Source: Unio delphinus | Taxonomy: Eukaryota > Mollusca > Bivalvia > Unionida > Unionidae | Length of the DNA stretch: 64,000 nucleotides | Direction: 5' to 3' | Assembly (NCBI GenBank): GCA_029339505.1 | Contig: JAQISU010000192.1 | Coordinates: 1,852,001-1,916,000 of the forward strand | Shown here: piece after piece, positions 1 to 14,185 of the stretch | Position numbering within the stretch: position 1 is the stretch's first letter | How the letters are laid out: each line of letters begins with the position of its first letter | Translations under genes and position numbers: made by a program | The notes under the pieces: generated by a model | Database searches by the model: none | What the model was told of the DNA's origin: nothing | Seen by the model: the letters and a program-made list of their open reading frames with translations, nothing else

Positions 1-2140
1 TGTTTAATCTTTTCTGTATTCAATGTTCAATCCTTTTTATATCCAGTGTTTAATCTTTTCTATATCCAGTGTTTAATCTTTTCTGTATTCAATGTTCAAT
101 CCGTTCTATATCCAATGTTTAATCTTTTCTATATCCAGTGTTTAATCTTTTCTATATCCAATGTTTAATCTTTTCTATATCCAGTGTTTAATCTTTTCTA
201 TATCCAGTGTTTAATCTTTTCTGTATTCAATGTTCAATCCGTTCTATATCCAATGTTTAATCTTTTCTATATCCAGTGTTTAATCTTTTCTATATCCAGT
301 GTTTAATCTTTTCTATATCCAATGTTTAATCTTTTCTGTATTCAATGTTCAATCCTTTTTATATCCAATGTTTAATCTTTTCTGTATTCAATGTTCAATC
401 CTTTTTATATCCAGTGTTTAATCTTTTCTATATCCAGTGTTTAATCTTTTCTGTATTCAATGTTCAATCCTTTTTATATCCAGTGTTTAATCTTTTCTGT
501 ATTCAATGTTCAATCCGTTCTATATCCAGTGTTTAATCTTTTCTGTATTCAATGTTCAATCTTTTCTATATCCAGTGTTTAATCTTTTCTGTATTCAATG
601 TTCAATCCGTTCTATATCCAGTGTTTAATCTTTTCTGTATTCAATGTTCAATCCTTTTTATATCCAGTGTTTAATCTTTTCTGTATTCAATGTTCAATCC
701 GTTCTATATCCAGTGTTTAATCTTTTCTGTATTCAATGTTCAATCCGTTCTATATCCAGTGTTTAATCTTTTCTGTATTCAATGTTCAATCCGTTCTATA
801 TCCAATGTTTAATCTTTTCTATATCCAGTGTTTAATCTTTTCTGTATTCAATGTTCAATCCTTTTTATATCCAGTGTTTAATCTTTTCTGTATTCAATGT
901 TCAATCCGTTCTATATCCAGTGTTTAATCTTTTCTATATCCAATGTTTAATCTTTTCTATATTCAGTGTTCAATCCTTTTTATATCTAATGTTTAATCTT
1001 TTCTGTATTCAATATTCAATCCGTTCTATATCCAGTGTTTAATCCTTTTTATATCTAATGTTTAATCTTTTCTGTATTCAATATTCAATCTTTTCTATAT
1101 CCAGTGTTTAATCCTTTTTATATCTAATGTTTAATCTTTTCTGTATTCAATATTCAATCCGTTCTATATCCAGTGTTTAATCTTTTCTATATCCAATGTT
1201 TAATCTTTTCTATATTCAGTGTTCAATCCTTTTTATATCTAATGTTTAATCTTTTCTGTATTCAATATTCAATCCGTTCTATATCCAGTGTTTAATCCTT
1301 TTTATATCTAATGTTTAATCTTTTCTGTATTCAATATTCAATCTTTTCTATATTCAGTGTTCAATCCTTTTTATATCTAATGTTTAATCTTTTCTGTATT
1401 CAATATTCAATCTTTTCTATATCCAGTGTTTAATCCTTTTTATATCTAATGTTTAATCTTTTCTGTATTCAATATTCAATCCGTTCTATATCCAGTGTTT
1501 AATCTTTTTCTGTATTCAATATTCAATCTTTTCTATATCCAATGTTTAATCTTTTCTGTATTCAATGTTCAATCCTTTTTATATCCAGTGTTTAATCTTT
1601 TCTATATCCAATGTTTAATCTTTTCTATATCCAGTGTTTAATCTTTTCTGTATTCAATGTTCAATCCTTTTTATATCCAATGTTTAATCTTTTCTGTATT
1701 CAATATTCAATCCGTTCTATATCCAGTGTTTAATCTTTTTCTGTATTCAATGTTCAATCCTTTCTATATCTAATGTTTAATCTTTTCTGTATTCAATATT
1801 CAATCCGTTCTATATCCAGTGTTTAATCTTTTTCTGTATTCAATGTTCAATCCTTTTTATATCCAATGTTTAATCTTTTCTGTATTCAATATTCAATCCG
1901 TTCTATATCCAGTGTTTAATCTTTTTCTGTATTCAATGTTCAATCCTTTCTATATCTAATGTTTAATCTTTTCTGTATTCAATGTTCAATCCGTTCTATA
2001 TCCAGTGTTTAATCTTTTTCTGTATTCAATGTTCAATCCTTTGTATATCCAGTGTTTGATCTTTTCTGTATTCAATGTTCAATCCGTTCTATATCCAGTG
2101 TTTAATCTTTTCTGTATTCAATGTTCAATCCTTTCTATAT
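1..2140. repeat. 23-bp satellite/minisatellite array, truncated by the window start
   Basis: About 93 head-to-tail copies of a 23-bp unit of the type tgtttaatcttttctrtatt plus three bases. Three main variants occur: one ending tatatccag, one ending gtattcaa, and one starting tgttcaatcc. They alternate in di- and trimeric higher-order patterns. Around 960-1500 a sub-array uses tatatctaa and attcaatattcaat variants, and from about 1500 some units gain one T. As 23 is not a multiple of 3, three units give a 23-residue periodic peptide (YIQCLIFSVFNVQS-like) in the short open frames; these are not genes. The array ends at about 2140 in unique sequence. Confidence 0.95.
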
Positions 2141-2449
2141 TCGGGTGAAAATGAATATGGATAAGACAATTAAACCAGTTTATATAGGGAATGGAACTCA
2201 AATACTTAATCCATTCCAAAGCAAAGCTTTAAGAATAAAAGTAACCACAGTTCGTATATATTGCTGCTGGAAAAGTGATAAGTTTTGTCTTGCCAATTGA
2301 TTTCTAATTATATTTAGATTAAATTAAGACTATTTATATAGTGTTCTTCAAATGCAAAATGCATTTCAGACAATGGAATCCAACATACATTACATTATAA
2401 AATTTCATTTTGGAGACTGTAACTGCACGGGAAAGAAGATAACATTCTA
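2141..2449. other. Unique AT-rich intergenic stretch
   Basis: Single-copy-looking sequence between two tandem arrays. No open frame, RNA gene or repeat was recognised. Confidence 0.6.
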
Positions 2450-3192
2450 ATATATATTTGTCACTATGATGACATTTCTGATTTTTTTTATCCCTATGGT
2501 GACCATCCGTATTTATTTGTCACTATGGTGACCATCCTGATTTATTTATCATTATGGCCACCTTCCTAATTTGTCACTAAGGTGAAAATTCTGATTTATG
2601 TATCCATATCGTGATCATTCTGATTTATTTATCCCTATCGTGATCATTCTGATTTATTTGTCACTATGGTGACCATTATTATTCACTTGTCACTATGGTG
2701 ACCATTTTGATTTATTTATCTATATGGTGATCATTCTGATTTATTTATATATATGGTGGTCATTCTTATTTATTTATCTCTATGGTGACCATTCTGATTT
2801 ATTTATCTCTATGGTGATCATTCTGATTTATGCATCTCTATGGTGACCGTTCCGATTTATTTATCTTTATGGTAACCATTCTGATTTTTTTTATCTCGAT
2901 GGTGACCATTCTAATTTATTTATTTCTATGGTGATCATTCTGATTTATTTATCTCTATGATAACCATTCTAATTTTTTTTATCTCTATGGTGACCATTCT
3001 AATTTATTTATCTCTATGGTGATCATTTTGATTTATTTGTCACTATGGTGATCATTCTGATTTATTTATCTCTATGATAACCATTCTAAATTTTTTATCT
3101 CTATGGTGACCATTCTAATTTATTTATCTCTATGGTGATCATTCTGATTTATTTGTCACTATGGTGATCATTCTGATTTATTTGTCCCTATG
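2450..3192. repeat. 29-bp degenerate minisatellite
   Basis: About 25 copies of a unit close to atttatttatctctatggtg followed by accattctg. Copies differ by several substitutions (tgtcac for atctct, gatcatt for gaccatt) and small indels. The copies are clearly more diverged from one another than those of the upstream 23-bp array, which suggests an older, non-homogenised array. Confidence 0.9.
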
Positions 3193-3390
3193 TTTGACCA
3201 TAGTCTGCTTCAACTTATGACCAAGATGCAAGCTAAACAAATTGTTCCGAAGTATGTCTGGAAACATTTAAGGTGTATGTAATCCAAACAAAATGTTCTG
3301 AAGTATGTCTTGAGAAATTTAAGGCGTATATGAACCAAACAAAATGTTACCAAATGCAGCTTATTAACGCCGGTCTTTTGATCGCTGAGT

Positions 3391-3618
3391 GCCCCGAGTG
3401 GCTGTCCGTTACGGATCACTGCCATCTCACCTCTGTCTGCGTGGGTTCGAGTCTAAGATTCGGCTAACGTAGTTATGTGAGAAAGCTTGCCATTAGCTTA
3501 TCGTGGGTCGGTGGTTCTTTCCAGGAGTTTTCCGGGTTCTTCCTTCACCATTAATACTGGCCGCCATGTATAGCCTATATTGTGCTCAAAAATGGCGTTA
3601 AACCATACAAAACAAAAC

Positions 3619-3620
<2 letters not shown>
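3391..3620 (+). mobile_element. tRNA-derived SINE, family A, copy 1
   Basis: The head gccccgagtggctgtcc and the B-box-like gggttcgagtct (about 3442) resemble a tRNA-derived Pol III promoter. The body has the family-typical gagaaagcttgcc, ggtggttctttcc and actggccgccatgtatagcc. It ends in aatggcgttaaacc and an A-rich tail that runs into a (GT)n microsatellite. The same order of blocks recurs at 14186, 26963 (minus), 52262 and 52688. The family could not be named without a repeat library. Confidence 0.8.

Positions 3621-3657
<37 letters not shown>
3621..3657. repeat. (GT)n microsatellite
   Basis: About 18 uninterrupted GT units directly after the A-rich tail of the upstream SINE, a common place for microsatellite birth. 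Confidence 0.97.
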
Positions 3658-3658
<1 letters not shown>

Positions 3659-3659
3659 T

Positions 3660-3850
3660 GCATTGGTTTCTAACGTAGCTTTAACAATTTTTCAGTCAAT
3701 CTCTGCAGTCTCTGCAGTGTGGCAGTTTATAGTATTTTCAAGCACTGGAACATCATGCCACAGACATGTAGCATGAAATCTCACCCAGTTATATTATCCT
3801 GACACCAAGCCGACCAGTCATAACGCTAACTTCTTAATGCTGAACGCCTA
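3660..3850 (-). mobile_element. SINE family B, partial copy 1 (minus)
   Basis: On the + strand the family marker blocks occur in order: gcagtttatagt, aagcactggaacatcatgcc, acagacatgtagcatg, tctcacccagttat, attatcctgacacc, gccgaccagtc, taatgctgaacgcc. The tRNA-like head, which would lie further right, is absent, so the copy is truncated at its 5' end. Confidence 0.7.
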
Positions 3851-3950
3851 GTCCATATTTATACACATTTTCACTTCACCTAGATGTGTGCCATTCGAAT
3901 GAAAAGTTCCAATCAGTTTGTAAACAAGTATGTTGCAAGTATAGTCTCAA

Positions 3951-4092
3951 ATCTCAAACGCGTAATGACATAATATGCAATTAATGAAACGAGTTGAATA
4001 ATGTCCAGTTTTTTCGAGCATTGGCGAGCAACAGCTGGACATTGTTCAACGAGTTTCATAAATTTAATATTAAATCATTACCTGTTTGAGAT
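3951..4092. repeat. Imperfect 142-bp palindrome (possible MITE)
   Basis: The outer arms atctcaaac and gtttgagat, and the inner arms atgaaacgagttgaataatg and its near-complement (tccagctgt loop side, ending cgagtttcat), form one long hairpin around a short loop at about 4015-4030. No clear target duplication was seen. It could be a small non-autonomous DNA element or the core of a larger one. Confidence 0.6.
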
Positions 4093-5026
4093 TCTTTTGA
4101 TCACATAGTTCTTTTTCAGTGGAAATTATTCTAAAAAACGAATAATTTCGTTCCTTCTGACGGTGCACCTTTCCGTTGTTGTTTGTGCATAAAATATAGT
4201 CCCAAACAAAGTTGAACTAGTAAACGTTGATTGTACTTTTATTGCAAACTATTGATCAAAGAACAAACTTCCATCTGAATAAACGGAACATTTTATAACG
4301 GCAAAGACATTTTTCAAAACAGAATGATCAATGCGACCAGATGCCACATTGTTAGATACGGTACACAGTAGTCCTAGAGTTCATGTTTACCGTAAAATGT
4401 CACTTTTATAATTAAACATTACATGTACATTGCCTCATTTACTGAAATGCATTGGTGACCGGATATTTACAGTATTTGACTGGAACAATAGACTGCACAG
4501 AAGACGTAAACAAATTTCTTTTTTGAGTCGGATTTGTATCCCATGTACACTGCGCAAATATCAGCCATGGTTGCATAAAGTTCTGTCAGTTAAGAGACCC
4601 ATGTTCAAATCTGTGAAAATAGATGAGTTTATTTACTTCTGAAAGTGAACATTTATACCCCACTTGTATATAAGGTTGATTCTATGTTACAGATATATCG
4701 CCCGTCTCCAACTCCGCCATTAAAAATGCAATACTCTTTGTTTAACTTCTTATTGTTGTTCTTGTCTTGTAGTTTTACATAATTTTTCTCATTATGATAT
4801 TGTTATACATAACATACCCATATTCCGACACAAGAAATAATTTTCACTCAATTTCCTTTTTCGAGTCGAGTTTAAAAATGGCCGCTCCTGCCATCCCACC
4901 TAGTCATTATAGTGTATACTGCACAACAATTGAATGGGCTTATTGTGACCAATCAGATTCAAATAAAGTGATATTTTAACGTGTGGTAATCTCAAAAATA
5001 TGAAACTGCACATACCATACGAAAGC
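4093..5026. other. Non-coding stretch
   Basis: AT-rich sequence with only short open frames of unremarkable composition. No protein family recognised. Confidence 0.5.
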
Positions 5027-5085
<59 letters not shown>

Positions 5086-5317
5086 CAACAACAACAACAA
5101 AAATGAGAACATTATATAGCGCCTAATATGTAGAAGCTATAAGCGCTTTACAACATATATAATGATATGACTGCAAACAACAATACATAAAACACCATGA
5201 AATTAGAAAACATGCAAAAATGATGAAAAATATTTAAGGTATGAAACATTAAAAGGCCTTTGAGTTTGTTATTGCAGTCGAAAAAGGTAAGTCTTAAGAG
5301 CACTATTGAAAGGGATG
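5027..5317 (-). mobile_element. 3' end of a CR1/L2-type LINE with (TTA)n tail
   Basis: The (TAA)n/(CAA)n run at 5027-5100 is the tail of a LINE read on the minus strand. Next to it is the tail block tatagcgcctaatatg ... aagcgctttacaac shared with copies at 32025 and 51225. At 5275-5317 the minus strand still encodes a piece of the RT carboxy-terminal 'SALKTYLF' tail. Only the 3' UTR and the last few codons survive. It abuts a SINE-B copy on its right. Confidence 0.75.
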
Positions 5318-5492
5318 TCCCACCCAGTCACATTATCCTGACACCAGGCCGACCAAACCTAATGCTGAGCGCCAAGCGAGGCAGCTGTTAGTACCAATTT
5401 TGTAAGTCATTGATATGACTCGGCCGGGAATCGAACTCACGACTGCTGTATCTGAGGCGGACGCTCTAGCTACTAGACAAACGGAGTGGGTT
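5318..5492 (-). mobile_element. SINE family B, copy 2 with intact tRNA-like head (minus)
   Basis: The minus strand reads cactccgtttgtctagtag, agagcgtccgcctc, then the B-box gagttcgattcccgg, followed by family blocks (ttggtactaacagctgcct, gcttggcgctcagc, tggtcggcctggtgtcagg, aatgtgactgggtggga). The head looks like a tRNA A-box/B-box promoter. The distal part of the family is missing here. Confidence 0.8.
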
Positions 5493-5599
5493 AGAATAAG
5501 TTTCATCACAAATTTGTTGTTACTGTTTAAGCTTCGAAGTTGTCTTTTAATCGTATGAATCCCGTTAGTATAATACGCAGTCAAGGTCATTATTTGTAT

Positions 5600-5637
5600 T
5601 ATTATTATCATCATCATTATTGTTGTTGTTGTTGTTA

Positions 5638-5704
<67 letters not shown>
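5600..5704. repeat. (TTA)n microsatellite with TCA/TTG interruptions
   Basis: Trinucleotide tract: tta, then atc, then ttg, then a long pure tta run. Long frames over it (poly-Ile, poly-Tyr) are low-complexity artefacts. Confidence 0.97.
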
Positions 5705-7099
<1,395 letters not shown>

Positions 7100-7203
7100 T
7101 TTGCATAGATTCTCTAGAATTCGTGAAAATACCCAAACCCAAATGCACATACGTATATGCCGCTTTGATACATTGTGGATGACGTTTCTTTGGAAATTGT
7201 ACA

Positions 7204-7660
7204 TGATTTAAGCACACTGGTAACTAAAATCACTGCTCAATTGTGCTTTAAAAAAATCAGCCTAAATTAGTTTAAAGTACAATATCCTTAGAAGCTATTA
7301 AAATAGGGGAATTAATTTTCCCAGACTAGACAACACCGACTACTTTAAGTGCAATGAATGAACCAAATACTTTAAAAAGTAAAAAAAAAAAAAAACAACA
7401 ACAAAGTTATCTTTTCTATTTTACAATTTACCTCTGAAACTTAGAAAGTGAAAATGACCAAGTGGAGCTTGCACTTTTTTAAATAAAGGGAAATAAAGTT
7501 TCTTTGAAACATACATAAGATATACGCGGTCTTTTTAAACCACCAGTATAACCAGTGAGGAAACCCGTGGAAATTCATGTTCTTTAAAGTTCTAACCCTA
7601 TAACAAAAAATGCGAAACTGTAGACGGCCACTTAAAAGAGTCCAACGTGTGTATGTGTGA
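7204..7660. repeat. Unclassified interspersed repeat, copy 1
   Basis: Shares ordered blocks with 29795-30330: taagcacactggta, agtttaaagtacaatatcc, tacctctgaaact, gtgaaaatgaccaagtg, aagcttgca/gagcttgca, ggtctttttaaac, cagtgagga. The copies lie in the same orientation with moderate divergence and indels. No terminal inverted repeat, tRNA head or coding sequence was found, so the class is unknown. Confidence 0.65.
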
Positions 7661-7692
7661 AAGCGTCTGAGACACGACACAAATCCGGAACG

Positions 7693-7693
<1 letters not shown>

Positions 7694-7737
<44 letters not shown>
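7694..7737. repeat. (CA)n microsatellite
   Basis: About 22 CA units. A short degenerate actaaatat repeat follows at about 7775-7812. Confidence 0.97.
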
Positions 7738-7738
<1 letters not shown>

Positions 7739-10536
7739 CTTATCCGGTCAAACAAACATAGTACCGTTGTACAGAACTAAATATCTAAACTAAATACTAA
7801 ACTAAATATATCCCCATGGACAGGCACTATGTGATTATGAATCGCTTTAGGATTTCAGAATAAATCTTGGAGGTAGTTATATACCTATATGACTTGCGAT
7901 TTCTCTTGCATATATGCTGTAATTGGTGACCTCGGTGTTTGTTCATAATCGGGTGCTAATTGCAAGTTATGTGGCTTAACCTGGAAAATCGATTCGGTCG
8001 GACACGTAAATGCAATGACGGACCATACCGATTCGACAGCACAGCGTTGTATATCTTCTAACTCCTCGGATGCGTACAAATACCGATTAAATTTGTTTCC
8101 GCGCGGCCCTAACGCGGATTATTACAGAGCTGCTTTAAGTTTGCTGGTTTTGTCTGTTAAATCACCTAAGCATGTTTAATCATTTAACGCTGCTATCTAC
8201 TCACGAGATTGCTTTGCAATCAGAGACCGCTCTAGAGAGCTAGCACTCTGGATCCGGAATCGCGCCTTACGATTCATTAACAATTTCTGCACTTATTGGT
8301 ACCTGAATAATGGTTCCGCAAGTGTGCGGTTAAATCGTTCCCCTGTTGCCTGATCGCGAAGTAAACTGAAGACGAACCAGGACAATATGTTTTCTAACAA
8401 CACAACAACGGCTCCAAGATAATGCTTTATTCGGATCAACTTGTAACATCCGTGATAATGTTAGCAGAGACTGCAACAGTCGCTAAATGTTTAGACTTTA
8501 ACGATTCCGCTTCTTTATATCTCCTGGCAACATCCAAGATAATCAGCACGTGTTGATATTACCGTAAAAATCAAATGATTGGCTTGATGAAAATAGTTGG
8601 GGTCCTCACATAAAACCATCCACGGGAACTTTCACTGCGATTTGTTTGTTTTTTTAAAAAACTTCCACCTCTTTAGTTTTGAAACAATTCTCGAGCAACC
8701 CTGTGTTTCGATAATTTTTCAACAGCTGAGTTATCCTGCCAATAACCGCCAGGTCAAGTTTTTCAACCATGTTTATTATATTACGGTTTTACTTTTAATC
8801 AGTGGGTTTTGTACGTCACCTAGTGGAGCTAGCGACAATGAGAGGCTTTGCCTCTTAGTGAAATATTAACCTCCCTGCCTCACTCGATGATCCATCTGAA
8901 GACTATTTAGCGGAGTATTGGAACTTTTACGTTAAATTCATGGATAATCATGTTGACAAGCACTGATATAATTTTGATTTGTTTTTTATACAGATTATTT
9001 AGGTAACATGAAGAATATACAAGGTTCTCTAAGCTGCCGTCGATTGTTGAATTTCAGCCGTATATGTAACTGTCTCTAAGGTTCCAAATAATTGTATCCA
9101 TTGATTGATATTTGCCTTTTGCCAGTGAGTTTACTGATGGTGTCCTGGCGGGTAGTTGTATTTTCTTCTTTGCTCTAAGTCATACACAAGTTCTTGCCAT
9201 TCCAGCTCTGTTATTACGTGTTACAATTCTACTTGGTACTCTTTTTCATGCAGCATCGTACACAGTGCAATAGACACGTTTGACGGTAAGTGATGTTTAA
9301 CACAGTATCACCAAAATGGATATGTCCCGCTTGTACCGTCACTATATTCACTGCGCATACAAAAACAAACAAAACACCAAATAATGATTACATTTCGGAA
9401 CCTGGAAAACGTAACTGTTGTTGAATTCGACCATGCGATGAATAAATTGGACTGACTGTATATGGATACGCCATCAGAGGACAATTAATGCTCTGGTGGA
9501 TTGTATGTAAGAGTTTTCATCGAGAATATGTTCTCCCGAGGCCAATTAAAACATACATGCGTGATATATGTACTAGAATGCTACGCACACGTTCCTAACT
9601 GAGCTTGACAAATGTAACGTGTTGATGATGTTGTCACGCCTGGCTTGCAAATGTTTTCATCGGATGCTTTTGTGTTGCCGACCACTCATGGAGTAAGTTT
9701 CGGGATATATTTACGAGGGTAACCTAGGACTCGAATAGTTTCTCAGGATCAACTTGACTGGAGCCACTGGAGCCACTGGGGCAAATATATAGCCGGTTTA
9801 GACAAAGCAATTTGAGGCTATAGTCATGATACTGTCAAAAAACCTGCCAGTTATGCCAATGCACAGTATGCTGCTCGTCGCATTGAAGTTGTCCACGAGC
9901 AACTGAAACTGATTCGTAATGTCTTCGAGATGTCCTTGAACATGTCAAAGATATTAATCGGGCTTTAAACAAATGCTTTCCCCGCTGATCAAAACTGACG
10001 CAAAAGTCGCGGAGGTGATAAAGGTTGCAGAAATCACCGCTGCGAAGTAGGAAACGGAAAATGAACCTGGTAAGATTGTACGGTGTGTTACGTGCTTAGG
10101 CTCGAATAAGCAGCAACACAGAAAGAGTGAAAACTAACAAGCTTGTAAAACTTTAACAAACGATTTATTAAGTACAAATATTTTCATAAATAAAATATAT
10201 AAACTTACTGTTTTAGAGAATCAAGTCCAAAAATAATCCAATATAGAATTCACAAAATTAATCCGCTAATGAAATTGCAAGAGTCCTGATAAATAATTGT
10301 TCTAATAGTTCCCGGCTCGAATCTTGACGATGTAATCCAATATGGACGATATCACGTGATTTAGTCAGTTCTTGTTGTTATAATAATCCAAATGAAAATC
10401 TATGAGCATATGTTCTTTTCCAGATAAATAAAATAATTCCTCTTGCTCCAACGAATTGACACAATTTCCAGTACACGGTAATTAAAAATAACTCAAATAT
10501 TATGAAAGCCCAACCTCTACTAACGTTCCAAAACAA

Positions 10537-10538
<2 letters not shown>
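7738..10538. other. Gene-poor stretch with no recognised element
   Basis: Mixed-composition sequence with no intact ORF above noise. At 9850-10060 one + frame keeps protein-like sequence for about 40 codons before stops, which may be an eroded coding fragment. No RNA gene was seen. Confidence 0.4.
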
Positions 10539-10578
<40 letters not shown>

Positions 10579-10586
10579 GGTCACGG

Positions 10587-10678
<92 letters not shown>
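10539..10678. repeat. Compound (AT)n-(AC)n-(AT)n microsatellite
   Basis: AT at 10539-10567, a short AC run to 10578, a spacer with ggtcacggtatg, then pure TA from 10591 to 10678. Confidence 0.96.
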
Positions 10679-10679
<1 letters not shown>

Positions 10680-10718
10680 GGTCACGTGACCGCTTATATA
10701 TATAAGCGATCACGTGAT
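10679..10718. repeat. Hairpin with paired CACGTG sites next to the AT tract
   Basis: The left arm tcacgtgaccgcttatatat is complementary, with about one mismatch, to the right arm ending aagcgatcacgtga. Each arm carries CACGTG. It lies directly downstream of the TA run. Confidence 0.7.
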
Positions 10719-13365
10719 TCTGGAAAGGTCATAGAATGAACGTACGATCATAAAAACACGTACGCATAGAATGATCTAGATGAAAATCAGCCATCTCTCA
10801 CCCCCCCCCCCCCAAGAACTAAAAATAAAAAGATGTCCTTGGATTTAGCCAATCGTTTTAGAAGCTTGTTGACACTCTCTGAAGCAGGGTCAGAAATGAG
10901 GTCAACATCCGTTGTTTACAAATAGAGTCTAGGTCAACCAGAATTTTCCAGAATATATATCTCGCAATTAATGAAATTTAAATCTAAAAATGACAAATTT
11001 TAATCTGACAGTTAAATAAATGATTTAAATCATATAGACGTAACAGGTGCAAATGCAAGAATCCAAGAAGACATCGAAGAAATAGAAAGAGCCGTTGTTG
11101 TGATCACAAAAGCAATCTGTGTATTCAACCATGACGGTTAAAATCACCCGTTTATAAGTCAATATTAAAAGCAACTATTTAATGAACGAGGTCGTCAGTG
11201 GATTTTTTTTAAAAAAAATCTATAGGTGCCGCTCTTATCAGATCCCACCCCTCAGTGGAAACAGCTCGTGCTACAAAAATAACGATACTATATGATACAG
11301 CCATAAACGAAACACGGTCAAATGAGTATCCAGGAAGATTACTACTGTATGTCCACGAACTCTGTTGGGACGTTGTAATATTATAAAAGACTAACCTATA
11401 CATTTCAAGTTGAAAACTTTCAATAAGGTAGAATAAATTATGAAGATTTTGTGAAGCAAGTACAGGAAAAGAGAACCGCGAGATGACGTGCCAGGCTGCA
11501 AACACGTCGACCTAAACCTCAACCGGAAAACAAGCCATTATATGAACCCGGTACCTCATGCAAATCTCCACTAATCAAATTTCCCTGAGCCCAACAATCA
11601 TGGAAAAAGAACTTGCCGGTTTCTGGGTTTCTGGACGACGTTAACATTGAAAAAGAAAACATCAACAAAAAGGAATATATGCATCTACATCCTCATCTGT
11701 ACCCCAGCTAGTAACACTTCCCAAAGTCCAACTGGAGCCAAGAAGAAAACAGCCACAACAACAAACACCTGCACATATACGAGAATCTAGCTTGATTAAT
11801 ATGCTGTCAGTCTTCTGAAAGAACCAAAATGGATAAACAGGCAGCGAGAATAGCTTTCGATAACAAAACCAAAGAGCTTTAGAGCATTGTGCACCGCACC
11901 AGGTTACAATCTCAATTAAGCTGACAATGCCCGTTAACATGACATATTATATAAATGAACTCGGTTGGTAGCAACAAGAGAAATATTGGCCATCAGGAGA
12001 GTAATATTTTGCCAGAACACAACAAGTGGGTGATTAATACATAATACTCTTGTTGGTCATCTTAAAATGCGTGCGTGAGATTTTATGATTTTTGTTATTG
12101 TTGGTAATAGGAATATTGATACCGAAAGCTTTGTATACATTCTATAACACGTAGTGGAGGTGATAATATTACAAATTGTTCGCTCGAAATATTAGTAAAA
12201 TTAGTTGCTGAAGCGCAAAGTCTGTTCGAAGGGCTCGACATCTTTCCAGACGGGTACTTAATCCATTTTGGAATCAATGTAGCCATCACATAAAGCGATG
12301 GTTACGAACGCGGTGACCATTATACGGAATTTAAAGAGTGTTGGACCGGTCCACAGCAGATGCTAATACTGTCATTCATTTTGTTCCACTTGTCGGCGAT
12401 TATCTGCTTCAAAGTGACGCTAACCAAACTTCGTATATACTGAAATATAATCTTGCTAAGGGCCAAATATGAATCAGCCATTGGGGCAACTCTGGATTAC
12501 CAATACCAACTTGGTTTTATAACTTTAACAAGCGAAAACACCAGGAACCACGTGTGACCTGAAAGCACACAGTGATTGTTTCTACAACAAAGAATTCACT
12601 GGCAAATCCACCCCAGAAAAAAGCAAATCTCGACTGTTGTTTAACAAGGGCGCACTTATCCGCGTTATAGTTATTGGCGGAAACGAGAATAACTGGCGAG
12701 AAATGCCGTTGTGTGTTGCATCTGAAGAAGGTCAGCCTTTTAAGCAATTATGATTCGGGATCACATTATTAATAGGAGAACTGCGATAGAGCCACAGTGT
12801 TATCGGCCATTCCCCCCCCCCCCAAAAAAAAAAAAAACAAAAAAAAAACATAACTGGATCGGAACAACAGGTGCAAGACCAAATCAAAAACGCGATTTTG
12901 TATTATTGTGGATGCATTGTGTCAATTTGCCGACAATAACGGCAAATAGTATAGGCATACCAAACGGAATTATTGTTAAAGCCATATAAATAGTAATCGG
13001 TGAGATTGGCGGCGCTGGTAAAAACAAAACTCGTCACATCGGCATCAGCAAATAGGTATCTAATGAAAACTTCTCGTAGCGGCACAAAAGAAATTACCAA
13101 GTTGTCATTGGTTGTCACTGCGGAGAAAACGAATATAATGGCCGAGTTCGAAAGGGTGGTGCTCAAAATGTAAAATCACTAGCGACATCGCGCACAGATA
13201 CGTAACCGAGGTGCACGCAAGCTAAGTTAGATGATTTACAATCGAGCAAATGCTTTACACACATCGGGGTGGGTCATTATGCCACATGTCTGCGACATGA
13301 TGCCCCAGTGCTAGACATCACTTTAAAGTACGTTACGTTATGGGATATAAAGACTTTATGTGCCA
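10719..13365. other. Decayed coding-like region, family not recognised
   Basis: Less AT-rich than its surroundings. Several + frame segments of 30-60 codons have protein-like composition (about 11040-11140, 11640-11800, 12150-12290, 12530-12740) but are separated by stops and frame changes. The minus-strand open frames at 11209-11505 and 11662-11940 are Cys/Phe/Leu-rich and look like shadows. It could be an old transposon or a pseudogene. C-runs occur at 10800 and 12812. A fragment of SINE family B lies at its right end. Confidence 0.35.
13262..13330 (+). mobile_element. SINE family B fragment
   Basis: The block gggtgggtcattatgccac, tgtctgcgacatgatgcccc, agtgctagacatcac matches the central part of the family in sense orientation. 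Head and tail are absent. Confidence 0.7.
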
Positions 13366-13366
13366 A

Positions 13367-13690
<324 letters not shown>

Positions 13691-14185
13691 TAGATTGGAG
13701 GAAACATTTGTTTCTCTTGGTATAAACCTTATCTTATAGACTGTTTCTTTGTGATGGCTAAGTGCAATGCTTTGTTAGGTATTTACACCCTGGATTTATG
13801 GCCTGAGCACACGTAACGCTATCCCTTTGATCTTTGGGTTAAATCGACCACTTTCAAATTCATTTGCATGTCAGAAGCGGACCTTTGATATATGGGGTTT
13901 CAATAGAGATTTTGTTCTCAATTCCTTTAACTTGTTAGTACCAATCATTTCTAAGTGTTTATTTTTTAAAACGTTCAATTGCCATTGAAGACGATTGAAT
14001 AACATTGATTTAACGACTCCAGCTTGTATAAAGATATATTTCATGGTGTTTTAATTCTTGGAGCATTATTTACTTATTTTATTTTTTTCTCTTTAGTATA
14101 TGTCTTTCTCATTCATTTCTTAGTGGTGTGGTGGTTGTTGTTGTTGTTGATTTACAGGATCAGTGCCAGAAATACTTATCAAAGG
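13691..14185. other. Unremarkable AT-rich stretch
   Basis: A hydrophobic open frame begins at 14024 but its composition (Phe/Leu/Val from T-rich sequence) gives no support for a gene. It runs into the SINE. Confidence 0.5.

Noticed and set aside
345..1042. Three 63-codon open frames as a repeat-protein gene
   Set aside because: They are translations of the 23-bp satellite; the same peptide recurs only because three units equal 23 codons.
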